Assembly (NCBI GenBank): GCA_027627225.1 | Contig: JAPFQT010000381.1 | Location: forward strand, 85,001-149,000 | Reading direction: 5' to 3' | Origin: Congeria kusceri | Lineage: Eukaryota; Mollusca; Bivalvia; Myida; Dreissenidae | Length of the DNA: 64,000 nucleotides | In this document: one piece after another, positions 13,047-24,574 of the stretch | How the letters are laid out: every line of letters starts with the position of its first letter | How positions within the stretch are numbered: position 1 is the stretch's first letter | Made by a program: the position numbers and the translations under genes | Notes under the pieces: model-generated | Database searches by the model: none | What the model was told of the DNA's origin: nothing | What the model saw: only the letters and a program-made list of their open reading frames with translations

Positions 13047-14769
13047 ATGCCGGCTTCAAAGCATGGAGCTCACTTGCGAAAAAGTGGGTTCAAAAAGGGG
13101 CTTGGGAGTCCCAACAAGGGTAAAACTCTTTCTTTTTCTACTATTTATTAATAAGAAGTATGTAAGATTAGAAAAGAAGTCATTCGATAGTACAATACAT
13201 GACAACAACAATGTACTAACCTTCAAGATACCGAGGGTATGGACACGACTGTGTCAACGTTCCGGCCCGGTCCCAATGCCACTAATGTAGGTGATGAGTA
13301 TACTACATCCAGACTTGTATACCAATAAGTTGATGGCTCAGTCTGAGGTCCAGGATCTTTTCAACACTGCATTTAAAGAACATACTCAAATTCAACCAAA
13401 CTGTGATGGCGATTTAAATTTTGATGCCGCTAACTCCATTAGCTTGAGCGGCTAAAATGTACAAAGTGTTCATACATTAGGAAGTATCGCAATCTTTACG
13501 AGGAGGTTGATTGTTCGTGGTAGGCGTGCCGCAAAAGAAAACATAGGCCTTCAGGCTTGATCTGTGCACAACACCAATCAGCAATCAGCAATACCGGTGT
13601 GCGCAGAATTCTTAACAACGCTAATATAATAGCCCCCACCCAAGATTAAGTAATAAAGATATTGTAAAGGTAGAAAGTTTCAATGTTAAGGACATGCATG
13701 AGCAAAGAGTGTCCCTTGTGAAGGAAAATGCACTAATTGGTAAAAAAAAAAGCCAAAACTGTAAATGTAGAGGGCGACTCGTTCTACAATACTCTCATGT
13801 TTAATTCCGACTCGACCCGACTCGGTCTATCGCAACAACCACGTTTTGCGAAAATAAAAGTAAAGACAAGAAAATAGTAGGGGTACATATTGCCAATAAA
13901 CTTTGCATGATTGCATCTCGCTTGCGAAATAAGGGGAACAATGTTGTTTGCGTAAACCATAGGAGTCATTGCTCTGCAAATGTATCCGATTCAGATCCGA
14001 TAGGTAACGAAGGTAAATGGTCGGAAATAGTGTCCCGCAACATATCAAATCATGTTAAAATAGCTGGTTATACTGGTGAATGAGACTCTAGCAGTCATGC
14101 AGTTGTGAGCAAAGGGAATAAACATAAAGTCGAACGCTTTAAAAGACATAAGGCACGTAGGAAATTCATTGAAACGTGCTGTTCACAAAGCCAACTTTAG
14201 TTCAAATACGTTCAAAGGGTCTTCAAACACAAACATTAAGAATCGCTTTGCTCTTTCAATAAAGCAACGGTGTGTGGCTAAATACTTCATGCCAATGAAT
14301 GCTAAACTAAGAATGACAGAGGGTGAGTAGGCATACTTTTAAATTGCTGTCTCCCTCAGCCTTTGATCAAACCAAATTTTTGACCACTACGCAAAACTGC
14401 GAGGCCGTGAATCGATCTTACCAGACAGTTAACCCAAAAATGATAACGAACCCTAGGAACTTTGCCGGAAGGATTCACGGCCAGGTTCATAAACTAAACA
14501 ATGGGTACGCAGTGTCTGTGTTGATTAAAACCAAGTCTCTAGGTGCCACCCTTACAAAAGGTTCCACGGTCATACGTCAAATACGGAATACCGATCAAAG
14601 AAGCCAAATGTCGAATAAAGAGGTAATTGATAAACGCAAAACTACTAGGTACGCGACACGCCAGAGACGGTATAAATTACATGAAAATTTGCATTATAGT
14701 AAGGGTCTCACTGACATGGTACTAGTCGTGAGAAAATCTAGACATTTAAGAGACCACAGTTATGTATAA
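13047..14769 (+). pseudogene. Mutator-like transposase, decayed, copy 5
   Basis: Spans ATG 13047 to the stop at 14769 and is the most rearranged copy. It lacks about 16 bases where others encode WGLGWR (near 13441) and about 12 bases after the LYEEVD block (near 13512). It has a short duplication, AATCAGC twice, near 13577, and a one-base deletion at 13227 that changes the frame before LRPRP. The C-terminal 148-codon open stretch (14323-14769) starts at an ATG created by local changes and is not a natural start. Confidence 0.8.
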
Positions 14770-16581
14770 ATAGAGAAAACTAGGTTAGCGTTCAATAAAG
14801 ATAAGTTTATTTAGCGAGGCTTAGAAAACCTGGACCGACCACGAGCCTTGTACTTGTGTATACATGTATAGTTTTGCCTTCATTTGCTGCGTTTCATGCA
14901 TTGTTTTCAGCTGAATGCCTGATTTTAGTACAATTACAAACTAAAATGTGAACTGAATAGAAACTGTTAACTTTGCAAATTAGGAAAATTGGTATGATTT
15001 TTTAATACTTTGAGTAGGCAGTTCGGATGGTCATCATGGCCAATGTATTCGGCCAGTGCGGACACAAACTATACGGGCATTATTAACAGTTACAGGTTCT
15101 TAAACTAAATCATAAGGATTGCAAACACTAAGTATCATGACATGAATGAAGTAATTGTTGAGACTCTTGCAAATTAATGTCAAAATGAAACTGAAAAACA
15201 ACACGGTGAACATAATGGGTCTTGGATGGTGACTCTGGATGACATTTTGCGTTAACTTTCCCATATCTACCGCCCTCATGTCCACTAGAGCAACCATCCC
15301 ATAAAATACAGGCTTTAATGGGGTCAAGATGGCATCTGGCAGTAATTCTCCAGTAAGCATCCATTAAAAAAAAATTCCAGACGACAAATCTTACCGGATG
15401 TTCTTAAAGGTTACACATGCGCAAGTAAATTCCTTCATTGTTACATATAAAATATACAATGTTTGATCTCAATTTTCACCATGACCAAGCTACTTTTTAA
15501 TATATCACCATACATCGTTGGAAAGATAAGGCCATAAACTTTTGAAAAAAACAGCATGTCAAAAAATTCTATGTGTTGTAAACTCAAAATATTTACCTTA
15601 GAATAAACACACCGGTTTTGACGGGCATGGAGGCTGCCATTTTGTGCATGAATACATGGGCCAAAAGTTATGAAGCTGGGCACCACTAAGAACAAAGTAG
15701 TGCCAAAAAAAATTTTTTTCTTATTTCTTACATATATACCTTTAAATTGATACCAAAACATATCATTTAAACTGTATTTTTAAAATTATATGCATTATAC
15801 ACTGAACCATATGTGTTTATTGTCTAACTGACAGCATGTAACCCTGAGGATGTGACTTCCGTTTTGGTGTAATGTGACCTTTAAGAGAACCCAACTCTTT
15901 CAAATTTGAATAAAAACCACATTTTTCACAAGTCTGATCTATTTCGAGAAAGAACATGAAGTCCTATCACACTGGTATATTGGAAAAAAGTATAATTGTA
16001 AATACCACATATAAAGCCATTTCGAGACAAGAATTTAGACTTAGGTACATCTTGGACAACATTATTTGAACACAGAATTAAGCATGACTTTGAGTTTTAA
16101 TAGGCATAGCAGATGTAATATAATAATATCAGAAGTGGAAACAATCTTCATTGGCATTCTAAATGTTATAGATCAGGTTTTTAAGCTGTTTTGAGCTAAT
16201 TATTTGTTTTATTTTCTGCATTTTTTTGGTTAAATCCATATAAAAGTAGCATGTCAGATCCATTTGACCCCAGAAAAGGGTTTGTTTACATAACAATCAA
16301 CATACTGTACCTCCTGACACAATAAACAAAAACATGTCAATGCCAGGTATTAATTAACAGTCTTTTGTCACACCTGAACCTGTGGGTGAGGTGTGAATTC
16401 CTTCTTGGCCAGTCTCCAGCAACCTTCAGTCTGTATCCAGTACTCAGTGCTGTGTAATCTGTGGAAATAAAAAGGTTTTCTGTGCATGTTTACTCATTAT
16501 TGTGATTACTAGTGTAAGTTAGATATAATTAGTGTTCATATACAATAGTTTACTTTTTTTAATGTGATAAGTCTAGTCGCC
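14770..16581. repeat. Unit spacer 5 (non-coding)
   Basis: Same module. From the transposase stop to at least 15700 it shares many private variants with spacer 6 (TATACATGTATAG, GAAACTGTTAAC, CAATGTATTCGG, AAACACTAAGTATC), at an offset of about 3,549 bases. The two neighbouring units were therefore homogenised or duplicated recently. No gene seen. Confidence 0.85.
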
Positions 16582-18316
16582 ATGCCGGCTTCAAAGCATG
16601 GAGATCACTTGCGAAAAAGTGGGTTCAAAAAGGGGCTTGGGAGTCCCAACAAGGGTAAAACTCTTTCTTTTTCTACTATTTATTAATAAGAATTATGTAA
16701 GATTAGAAAAGAAGTCATTCGATAGTACAATACATGACAACAACAATGTACTAACCTTCAAAGATACCGAGGGTATGGACACGACTGTGTCAACGTTACG
16801 GCCCCGTCCCAATGCCACTAATGTAGGTGATGAGTATACTACATCCAGACTTGTATACCAATAAGTTGATGGCTCAGTCTGAGGTCCAGGATCTTTTCAT
16901 CATTGCATTTAAAGAACATACTCAAATTCAACCAAACTGTGATGGCGATTTAAATTTTGATGCCGCTAACTCCATTAGGTGGGGTCTAGGTTGGCGTGAG
17001 CGGCTAAAATGTACAAAGTGTTCATACATTAGGAAGTATCGCAATTTTTACGAGGAGGTTGATTGTAAAATTGTTCGTGGTAGGCGTGCCGCAAAAGAAA
17101 ACATAGGCCTTCAGGCTTGATCTGTACACAACCCCAATCAGCAATACCGGTGTGCGCAGAATTCTTAACAACGCTAATATAATAGCCCCCACCCAAGATT
17201 AAGTAATAAAGATAATGAAAAGGTTGAAAGTTTCAATGTTAAGGACATGCATGAGCAAAGAGTGTCCCTTGTGAAGGAAAATGCCCTAATAGGTAAAAAA
17301 AAATGCCAAAACTGTAAATGTAGAGGGCGACTCGTTCTACAATAATCCCATGTTGAATTCCGACTCGACCCGACTCGGTCTATCGCAACAACCACGTTTT
17401 GTGAAAATAACAGTAAAGACAAGAAAGGGGTACATATTGCCAATAAACTTTGCATGATTGTAGCTCGCTTGCGAAATAAGGGGAACAATGTTGTTTGCCA
17501 AAACCATAGGGGTCATTGCTCTGCAAATGTATCCGATTCAGATCCGATAGGTAACGAAGGTAAATGGTCGGAAATAGTGTCCCGCAACATATCACATCAT
17601 GTTAAAATAGCTGGTTATACTGGTGAATGAGACTCTAGGAGTCATGCAGTTGTGAGCAAAGGGAATAAACTTAAAGTCGAACGCTTTAAAAGACATAAGG
17701 CACGTAGGAAATTCATTGAAACGTGCTGTTCACAAAGCCAACTTTAGTTCAAATACGTTCAAAGGATCTTCAAACACAAACATTAAGAATCGCTTTGCTC
17801 TTTCAATAAAGCAACGGTGTGTGGCTAAATACTTCATGCCAATGAATGCTAAACTAAGAATGACAGAGGGTGATTAGGCATACTTTTAAATTGCTGTCTC
17901 CCTCAGCCTTTGATCAAACCAAATTTTTGACCACTACGCAAAACTGCGAGGCCGTGAATCGATCTTACCAGACAGTTAACCCAAAAATGATAACGAACCC
18001 TAGGAACTTTGCCGGAATTATTCACGGCCAGGTTCATAAACTAAACAATGGGTACGCAGTGTCTGTGTTGATTAAAACCAAGTCTCTAGGTGCCACCCTT
18101 ACAAAAGGTTCCACGGTCATACGTCAAATACGGAATACCGATCAAAGAAGCCAAAGGTCGAATAAAGAGGTAATTAATAAACGCAAAACTACTAGGTACG
18201 CGACACGCCAGAGACGGTATCAATTACATGAAAATTTGCATTATAGTAAGGGTCTCACTGACATGGTACTAGTCGTGAGAAAATCTAGACATTTAAGAGA
18301 CCACAGTTATGTATAA
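16582..18316 (+). pseudogene. Mutator-like transposase, decayed, copy 6
   Basis: Spans ATG 16582 to the stop at 18316. The block order is as in copy 2, with the TGA after GLQA (about 17118) and the TGA in the GYTGE block. A 10-base deletion after about 17426 (AAAATAGTAG is missing after GACAAG) removes one shared stop. The C-terminus carries a private GIIHGQVH instead of GRIHGQVH. It is the last complete copy before the 14-kb insertion. Confidence 0.8.
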
Positions 18317-19908
18317 ATAGAGAGAAAACTAGGTTAGCGTTCAATAAAGATAAGTTTATTTAGCGAGGCTTAGAAAACCTGGACCGACCACGAGCCTTGT
18401 ACTTGTGTATACATGTATAGTTTTGCCTTCATTTGCTGCGTTTCATGCATTGTTTTCAGCTGAATGCCTGATTTTAGTACAATTACAAACTAAAATGTGA
18501 ACTGAATAGAAACTGTTAACTTTGCAAATTAGGAAAATTGGTATGATTTTTTAATACTTTGAGTAGGCAGTTCGGATGGTCATCATGGCCAATGTATTCG
18601 GCCAGTGCGGACACAAACTATACGGGCATTATTAACAGTTACAGGTTCTTAAACTAAATCATAAGGATTGCAAACACTAAGTATCATGACATGAATGAAG
18701 TAATTGTTGAGACTCTTGCAAATTAATGTCAAAATGAAACTGAAAAACAACACGGTGAACATAATGGGTCTTGGATGGTGACTCTGGATGACATTTTGCG
18801 TTAACTTTCCCATATCTACCGCCCTCATGTCCACTAGAGCAACCATCCCATAAAATACAGGCTTTAATGGGGTCAAGATGGCATCTGGCAGTAATTCTCC
18901 AGTAAGCATCCATTAAAAAAAAATTCCAGACGACAAATCTTACCGGATGTTCTTAAAGGTTACACATGCGCAAGTAAATTCCTTCATTGTTACATATAAA
19001 ATATACAATGTTTGATCTCAATTTTCACCATGACCAAGCTACTTTTTAATATATCACCATACATCGTTGGAAAGATAAGGCCATAAACTTTTGAAAAAAA
19101 CAGCATGTCAAAAAATTCTATGTGTTGTAAACTCAAAATATTTACCTTAGAATAAACACACCGGTTTTGACGGGCATGGAGGCTGCCATTTTGTGCATGA
19201 ATACATGGGCCAAAAGTTATGAAGCTGGGGACCACTAAGAACAAAGTAGTGCCAAAAAAAAACCTTTTTTCTTATTTCTTACATATATACCTTTAAATTG
19301 ATACCAAAACATATCATTTAAACTGTATTTTTAAAATTATATGCATTATACACTGAACCATATGTGTTTATTGTCTAACTGACAGCATGTAACCCTGAGG
19401 ATGTGACTTCCGTTTTGGTGTAATGTGACCTTTAAGAGAACCCAACTCTTTCAAATTTGAATAAAAACCACATTTTTCACAAGTCTGATCTATTTCGAGA
19501 AAGAACATGAAGTCCTATCACACTGGTATATTGGAAAAAAGTATAATTGTAAATACCACATATAAAGGCATTTCGAGACAAGAATTTAGACTTAGGTACA
19601 TCTTGGAAAACATTATTTGAACTCAGAATTAAGCATAACTTTGAGTTTTAATAGGCATAGCAGATGTAATATAATAATATCAGAAGTGGAAACAATCTTC
19701 ATTGGCATTCTAAATGTTATAGACCAGGTTTTTAAGCTGTTTTGAGCTAATTATTTGTTTTATTTTCTGCATTTTTTTGGTTAAATCCATATAAAAGTAG
19801 CATGTCAGATGCCATTTGACCCCAGAAAAGGGTTTGTTTACATAACAATCAACATACTGTACCTCCTGACACAATAAACAAAAACATGTCAATGCCAGGT
19901 ACTAATTA
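18317..19908. repeat. Unit spacer 6, interrupted by the 14-kb element
   Basis: Same module as spacer 5, cut at 19908 by the 14-kb element. The spacer resumes at 33958 and runs to 34187. The insertion lies in GGTACTAATTAACAG, which is intact in every other unit. No gene seen. Confidence 0.88.
19904..19908. other. Target site duplication, left (AATTA)
   Basis: AATTA directly precedes the left TIR and is repeated directly after the right TIR. The same site occurs once, uninterrupted, in the other array units, so the 5-base length is certain to within the usual end ambiguity. Confidence 0.92.
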
Positions 19909-20436
19909 CACCCTGTACAACCGTCACCCATCACCGCGAGGACTTCTACGCATCCTCGTGATTTATTTTGAGGCATTTTTAGACCGAAATCGATGGGTAT
20001 GGTAAGTGAATATTCAAAAACTTTTTTATTTTAAGGCGGATCGTTTAATCTTATGGCGCATGCTGATCTCACATGAATTACCTGTCATCCGCCATGGTCT
20101 ATGTTATACATTCTGTGGTAGTTTTCTAGATCATTCGTGACAACCGACTTCAATATCGTCAAAATGAGCATCCAGGCGTTTGCATTCACGATTTTTTCAG
20201 TATTCCTATGGTTTCTAGTACTAAGCTTGTTCTTGAAATACTCTATTTCGGTGTAAGATTGCACAGAAACTAATAATATCATTCTAAAAGATTGTTTTGG
20301 GATTGAAATCTGGCATTTTCACTGTCGATTAAAGGTGACGTGTACGGAGTAAGAGCAGGGGTGACGTGTGCACCGTGGAGGATTTCTATAAAAACGCGAT
20401 TTTAGGCTCTTTTCACCCCTTATTTTACTGGATATC
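19909..20436 (+). repeat. Left terminal inverted repeat
   Basis: Starts CACCCTGTACAACCG. It matches the reverse complement of 33436-33957 along its whole length, with only occasional mismatches and small indels by eye (528 against 522 bases). It ends at ACTGGATATC, after which the two sides differ. A possible subterminal hairpin (CGAGGA and TCCTCG around a 10-base loop, near 19936-19957) occurs only on this side. The open frame 20282-20085 on the - strand is not kept in the other TIR and is not treated as a gene. Confidence 0.93.
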
Positions 20437-21771
20437 AATGTTTTACTATAGTTTAGACACTTTCAAGATCATTTTTAAAAAGTATTGATTTTTTTTTTTT
20501 AACGCTTGCAATGGTCAACATATGAATGTTAACATTACATATACACGCAATTTCATATATACTTAGCCACATGTTCATTTAGTTCATTCTATTTCTTTCA
20601 GCAGCAGTAAGGATCAACAAATACTGAAAGTAAGTAATAAAACCTTGGACACTTTGAAAGCGAAAACAAATGAATATATTAATTAATTAAGACATAAAAC
20701 GGTAAAAGATCTTTAATCTAAGAATACATGGGTTTATACTTTTTGTAAGATTATTTATCTTCTTGTCATGCTCGTATCCGCCGCTGGATTAGTGGCACAG
20801 TGTGCAACCCAATAGTCGGCTGACGTTTTTATAATTAAATTACATATACGTGGTCAAAAATGGAACAGAGATCTCCATTCGATACATATACTTAAAATTT
20901 TCTAGGGTGAGATCCCACAAATCCCCCCTCATGGGAGTTCCACCCGCACATTGTTAGCCCGGTCTCTATCCCTCTTTTCATCGCTAAAGGTTTGGCCGAA
21001 TGCCGTAACCCCCCTTGCAGTCTCTAATTTCTGGATCGGGACTGCGTGTTTCATGATTATAATAACATTTAGTATGACATGACGCGTATTATTCGCACAC
21101 GTTCTGATATTATTTGTATGTTGAGTTGAATTTTCGCACTACCCAAGCACTAAATGTATTATTTACATATAAATATATACGACATATTTATAAAGAAGCA
21201 AATTTAAAAATACGAAAAATGAAATACGCAAAATACATTTACGACTTCAAGTGTATAATGTATAACTGTTTACTAAAGCTCATAAATTTAAATTGGGCCT
21301 ATTTATTTCACAAGTTGGGCCATAGTTTTCGCGTCGTATTAAGGATATTTATTATGTGCAATTGATTCCCAAATCAACCTGCTTGCAAATTAAATACACT
21401 ACATGTGTATATTGCACGAAAATGCGCCATTTAAAAATAAAAATTTATAAACCCCCAACACGTACTTCAGGCCCTTTCACGTCAGAATTTTGGCAAACAA
21501 CCTTTATTTTTCAGAATTATAATATCATTTGTTACATTAAAATTGAATTGTTTTAAATACTTACTCCATTCAAAAACCTGTGCAACATATAAAACATGTT
21601 TCTAGAAGGCGAACTACACCAAGCCCTAGTTACGTCTCAATGTGCACCCCTTTAAACATGATCCTCTCACCGCCACTGCAATTTGCATCGTATTATGAAA
21701 ATGACATATAAGAGCATTAAATGTAAATGTTATATCAATTGAGATTTTCAAATATTAATGATATTTTTCAG
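20437..21771 (+). other. 5' region of the YqaJ-like gene with a candidate leader exon
   Basis: Mostly unassigned AT-rich sequence. A small candidate exon at 20602-20629 is framed by a good acceptor (ATTTCTTTCAG) and a strong donor (GTAAGTAAT); it holds no ATG and could be 5' UTR. A good acceptor (ATTTTTCAG) ends at 21771, directly before the ATG of the main exon. The inferred intron would run 20630-21771. Small ORFs at 21114-21365 and 21356-21556 show no recognisable features. No promoter was identified. Confidence 0.35.
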
Positions 21772-22569
21772 ATGAAGAAAAAGACCAATCTTTCATTGTA
21801 CAAGAAAGTAAGAAGAATATCAACTAAGAGGTTCCTTACATGTGCACCAGAAAGGTCACCACATAAGAAAAGAATAAGGACATCAACATCACCATATTCC
21901 TCCCCATTTACAAATACAAAACGGTCAACAATAACTCCCAGAGCAACACCGAAGAAAACTAATACGCCATCATCGGGAACACCCAAAAAGACACCAGCAT
22001 TTATCGCGTCGTGTGAGGCAGAATCATCCGAATCATATTATGAAGACATTGAAGACAATATAGAATGTGACGAGGATTATCAAACGTACATAACATTTAG
22101 ATCTACGCTACAAATTGTGGGCCTATGGACAATTTTCGCAAACTTTATAGACCTTGTCACGGAACGAGCGAATCCTTTAGACAATATAGCGCTGCTGTTG
22201 TTTCTGGATACTGTAAAATATTTTAGTTGCATTTCGTCGTCTTCAATGTCATATTTTAGCGTAACCCAACGATTTTGGAAAACAGGATTCAGGTTGTTTC
22301 ATGCCAAGTTCTTATACTTTATGGGAGGACCTAAGAATATTGGTTCAAACGATCCAAATGCTGAAAATGACTTAAGACCTGAAGATGTGCAGATAAATTT
22401 TGCTGTCCCATCAATTCCGGTCATTAAACGTTTCGAAGTGCCCGACATTGACATCCCTAAGAGAATGCCAACTGGAGTTATAGAACCGGTTCTTAAATGC
22501 CTCGCAGAAAGGGTCACAGACAATAGGTATATGCTATGTTTCGATGCAAAAAAGTCACAGCAGGAGTAG
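21772..22569 (+). pseudogene. N-terminal segment of the YqaJ-type protein
   Basis: Chosen start: the ATG directly after the acceptor TTTTTCAG at 21771; the upstream ATG at 21727 would lie inside the inferred intron. 265 codons. The first about 70 residues are rich in Lys, Arg, Ser, Thr and Pro (a nuclear-type, low-complexity tail: TPKKTNTPSSGTPKKTP), followed by an acidic patch (SSESYYEDIEDN) and a mostly hydrophobic/aromatic stretch (about residues 110-190) with no recognised domain. It ends at LCFDAKKSQQE-stop. The expected continuation VTAGVD lies in the -1 frame across the A-run at 22546-22551. Confidence 0.6.
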
Positions 22570-23039
22570 ATAAGGTGGGTGGAGATGTTGACTTGTTCGG
22601 GTGCGAGAGCAAGGATAGTTTGGAAGAACGGAAACAGCGTCTTGTTGTTCAAAAGAAAGTATTTATAAACGCTATAAATGGCGATAAGGACATCGCAGAC
22701 ACGTACGAATCTACATCAAGCCATACACAGCGTGTCAGGCAGTGCATTTCCATACTTGGAAAACGGATCCAGGAAGCGAGAGATTTGAAAAAGAGACAAG
22801 AGTATGGATTAGGCAAATTTCTTGGTCTTGCTGGAGACAAATGGCGTGAATCAAAGTTTGTGTATGCGATAAGCGCCCTACACACGTCCCTCTATCAGCT
22901 GAATGAATTGTTGAGAAACGCAATTTACAGTGTTCACAAGCTTTGCAAGTATTGTAGTGTTGTAGGGAAATCGATAGTCCCTGTAGACGATGTACTGCTA
23001 GTGAAGAAACACTCCCAAAAGACTATATGGTGTTCTTGA
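22536..23039 (+). pseudogene. Second segment of the YqaJ-type protein, -1 frame
   Basis: Continues the protein from CKKVTAGVDK through GGDVDLFG, then a largely helical, charged region (ESKDSLEERKQR...ILGKRIQEARDLKKRQEYG) and a Cys-containing stretch LCKYCSVVG. The ATG used by a simple ORF search (22536) is inside the previous segment and is not a start. The segment runs out at WCS-stop (23037-23039). The next segment, whose frame reads LPKDYMVFLNPDY, overlaps it by about 40 bases, again one base back. No known domain. Confidence 0.6.
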
Positions 23040-24175
23040 ACCCTGACTATAAACAAAATGTGATGGACACAAAGTACATTATACAACGCACCCCATTATG
23101 GGTAGGTGTCAGGAATCTGGCCTCAGTTACTGGCAGTACAATGCATGATGCCATTGGGCTTAGAACAGTTAAGGCCCAAAGAGAACATATGTGTAAAATT
23201 CAAGGAATATCGGATGGAAGCAAAGATGTGTCACATAGCCTATATGAAAAGCTAGAATACGGAACACTTCAAGAAAAGAATGCCATAGCAACGTTAGCTA
23301 CCATTGTCATTCCAACTTTCTTTCCCCAGTGTTGCTATGTTGAAGAGGGTTGTTACATTAAACAGGGAGAAAACAAAGATGTCCTCATGGTTGTTTCTCC
23401 AGATGGCAGTATAAGGGAATGTGATAGTACTGGTGAAAACAATTCTTTTAGAATGGGCAAAATTGTTGCCGCTGTGGAATTAAAATGCCCCTTTCCCAGG
23501 GATGGAAAAGTAACTCTTCACTATGAATTGCCACAATATTATGTCTGTCAGTGTCTTTCAGATATGCATGTTTTAGACACCGACAAGCTTATATATCTTA
23601 GTTGGTCTCCTGAATCTTCAGTTGTACTGGAAGTAAGATTCGATGAAGTTCTTTTTTCGAAGATATACGCCCTTGCCAAAGACACGTATGATTGTGATGA
23701 TCCTAAACGGGTGTCAGATGCGACAGAAAGGATACGTGAAATAAAATCTGGCATTGCTGAATTCAAGAAGACTCATGTTACATTTCTTGCAGAAATTCCA
23801 TCAGCCAAGATGATCGAGGACAGTTTGCCCCAAACACCTGAATCGTCTCCATACAGATTTCCTAGTATTTGGACAGAAATGGCGAATGACAGAAAGGTAT
23901 GTGATAAAGATCAAGTTGAAGACATTATAAAGTCTGCAGTTACAACGCTTGAACAAGCTTATGACATACAAAGAAGAAAGGCAACAGAAGTGATGGTATG
24001 GGTACTAACGCATATCGACAGAAATACATTGGAACTGCCATGTTCAATAATCATAGCTTACGCCTTGAAGGATTACAAAACAACTGCACAAGAAATGAGA
24101 AAAGCGACAGAATATGTGATTCGTAAGTGTCAACAATATGGTCTAAGAATATGCTCTATATCCGTCAATGGATAA
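23027..24175 (+). pseudogene. YqaJ/lambda-exonuclease-type PD-(D/E)XK nuclease segment
   Basis: This 382-codon open segment carries the nuclease signature. LWVGVRN...VTGSTMHDAIG (residues 24-44) matches the family's W...R...TGS start. GTLQEKNAIATL (79-90) contains the conserved Glu83. SPDG (124-127) supplies Asp126, and VELKCP (150-155) supplies Glu151 and Lys153, the D...E-x-K metal-binding set. All expected catalytic positions are present, so the domain itself is intact. The family digests double-stranded DNA ends 5' to 3' in phage recombination; a role in this element's replication or end processing is inference. The rest (residues 160-382) is helical with PQTPESSPYRFPSIW and IIAYALKDYKTT. 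It ends at SISVNG-stop because of a short duplication. Confidence 0.78.
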
Positions 24176-24193
24176 TATAATCTATATCCGTCA

Positions 24194-24574
24194 ATGGATG
24201 GTCAATGGATTCAACTGATGACAAGGGATTCAAATGGCAGAGCACTCACCGTTCTGCAGCATCAAAAAGACGTTTGGGCAAAAGTGCAGAATATGACAAA
24301 AATGGAAATCTGCAAAGAAATTGCGAAGTTGAATAGATGCAGTGTTGATGGTAACTATGAAAGGAAAGCGTTGAAATTGAAAATGCCGCAACCTGACATT
24401 TTGTTACGACTTATTCCTATGACAAAGAAAAGGGGAGAAGGAGAGCCTGAAAGTGATGTTGGATGCATGACTACGACAGAGTGGATGCCACACCAGTTGA
24501 TAAATTCTTTGCAAGATCCAGATGATAGTTTAAATGACACTGTCAGAGGAATTGATGTTGATGTCTCTGTATAA
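24194..24574 (+). pseudogene. DGQW segment of the YqaJ-type protein
   Basis: 126 codons beginning within MDGQWIQLMTRDSNGRALT and continuing LQHQKDVWAKV. The block is conserved in the second copy at about 38585-38700 as FDGQWHRIVVR and LQMQKDVWINV, so it is a real functional part of the family. Its Asp and Trp are candidate active-site or structural residues; no named domain was recognised. It ends at TAA 24572-24574, after which the same frame stays open into the next segment, so this stop is a single nonsense change. Confidence 0.6.

Larger units (their letters stand above)
1..19908 (+). repeat. Tandem array of 3.55-kb Mutator-derived units, left part
   Basis: Six units are joined head to tail. 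The same anchor (TTTAGTTCAAATACG) recurs at 1, 3554, 7113, 10669, 14196 and 17743, giving unit lengths of 3553, 3559, 3556, 3527 and 3547 bases; the sixth is interrupted at 19908. Each unit holds a decayed Mutator-like transposase gene on the + strand (about 1.74 kb) and about 1.8 kb of non-coding spacer. Units are very similar throughout, with scattered substitutions and small indels. The window starts inside the array, so it extends further left. The array looks like a transposon turned satellite: copies share inactivating changes, so they were multiplied by tandem duplication after the gene had died. Confidence 0.95.

Noticed and set aside
19909..19925. Shared CTGTACAA between the TIR end and the 29-base satellite unit
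   Set aside because: An eight-base match around the palindrome TGTACA is expected by chance among so many repeats. No other similarity between the two sequences.
20085..20282. 65-codon - strand frame within the left TIR
   Set aside because: The equivalent frame in the right TIR is broken, so it is not conserved.
21114..21556. Open frames in the 5' region of the YqaJ-type gene
   Set aside because: AT-rich, no domain, and located in the inferred first intron.
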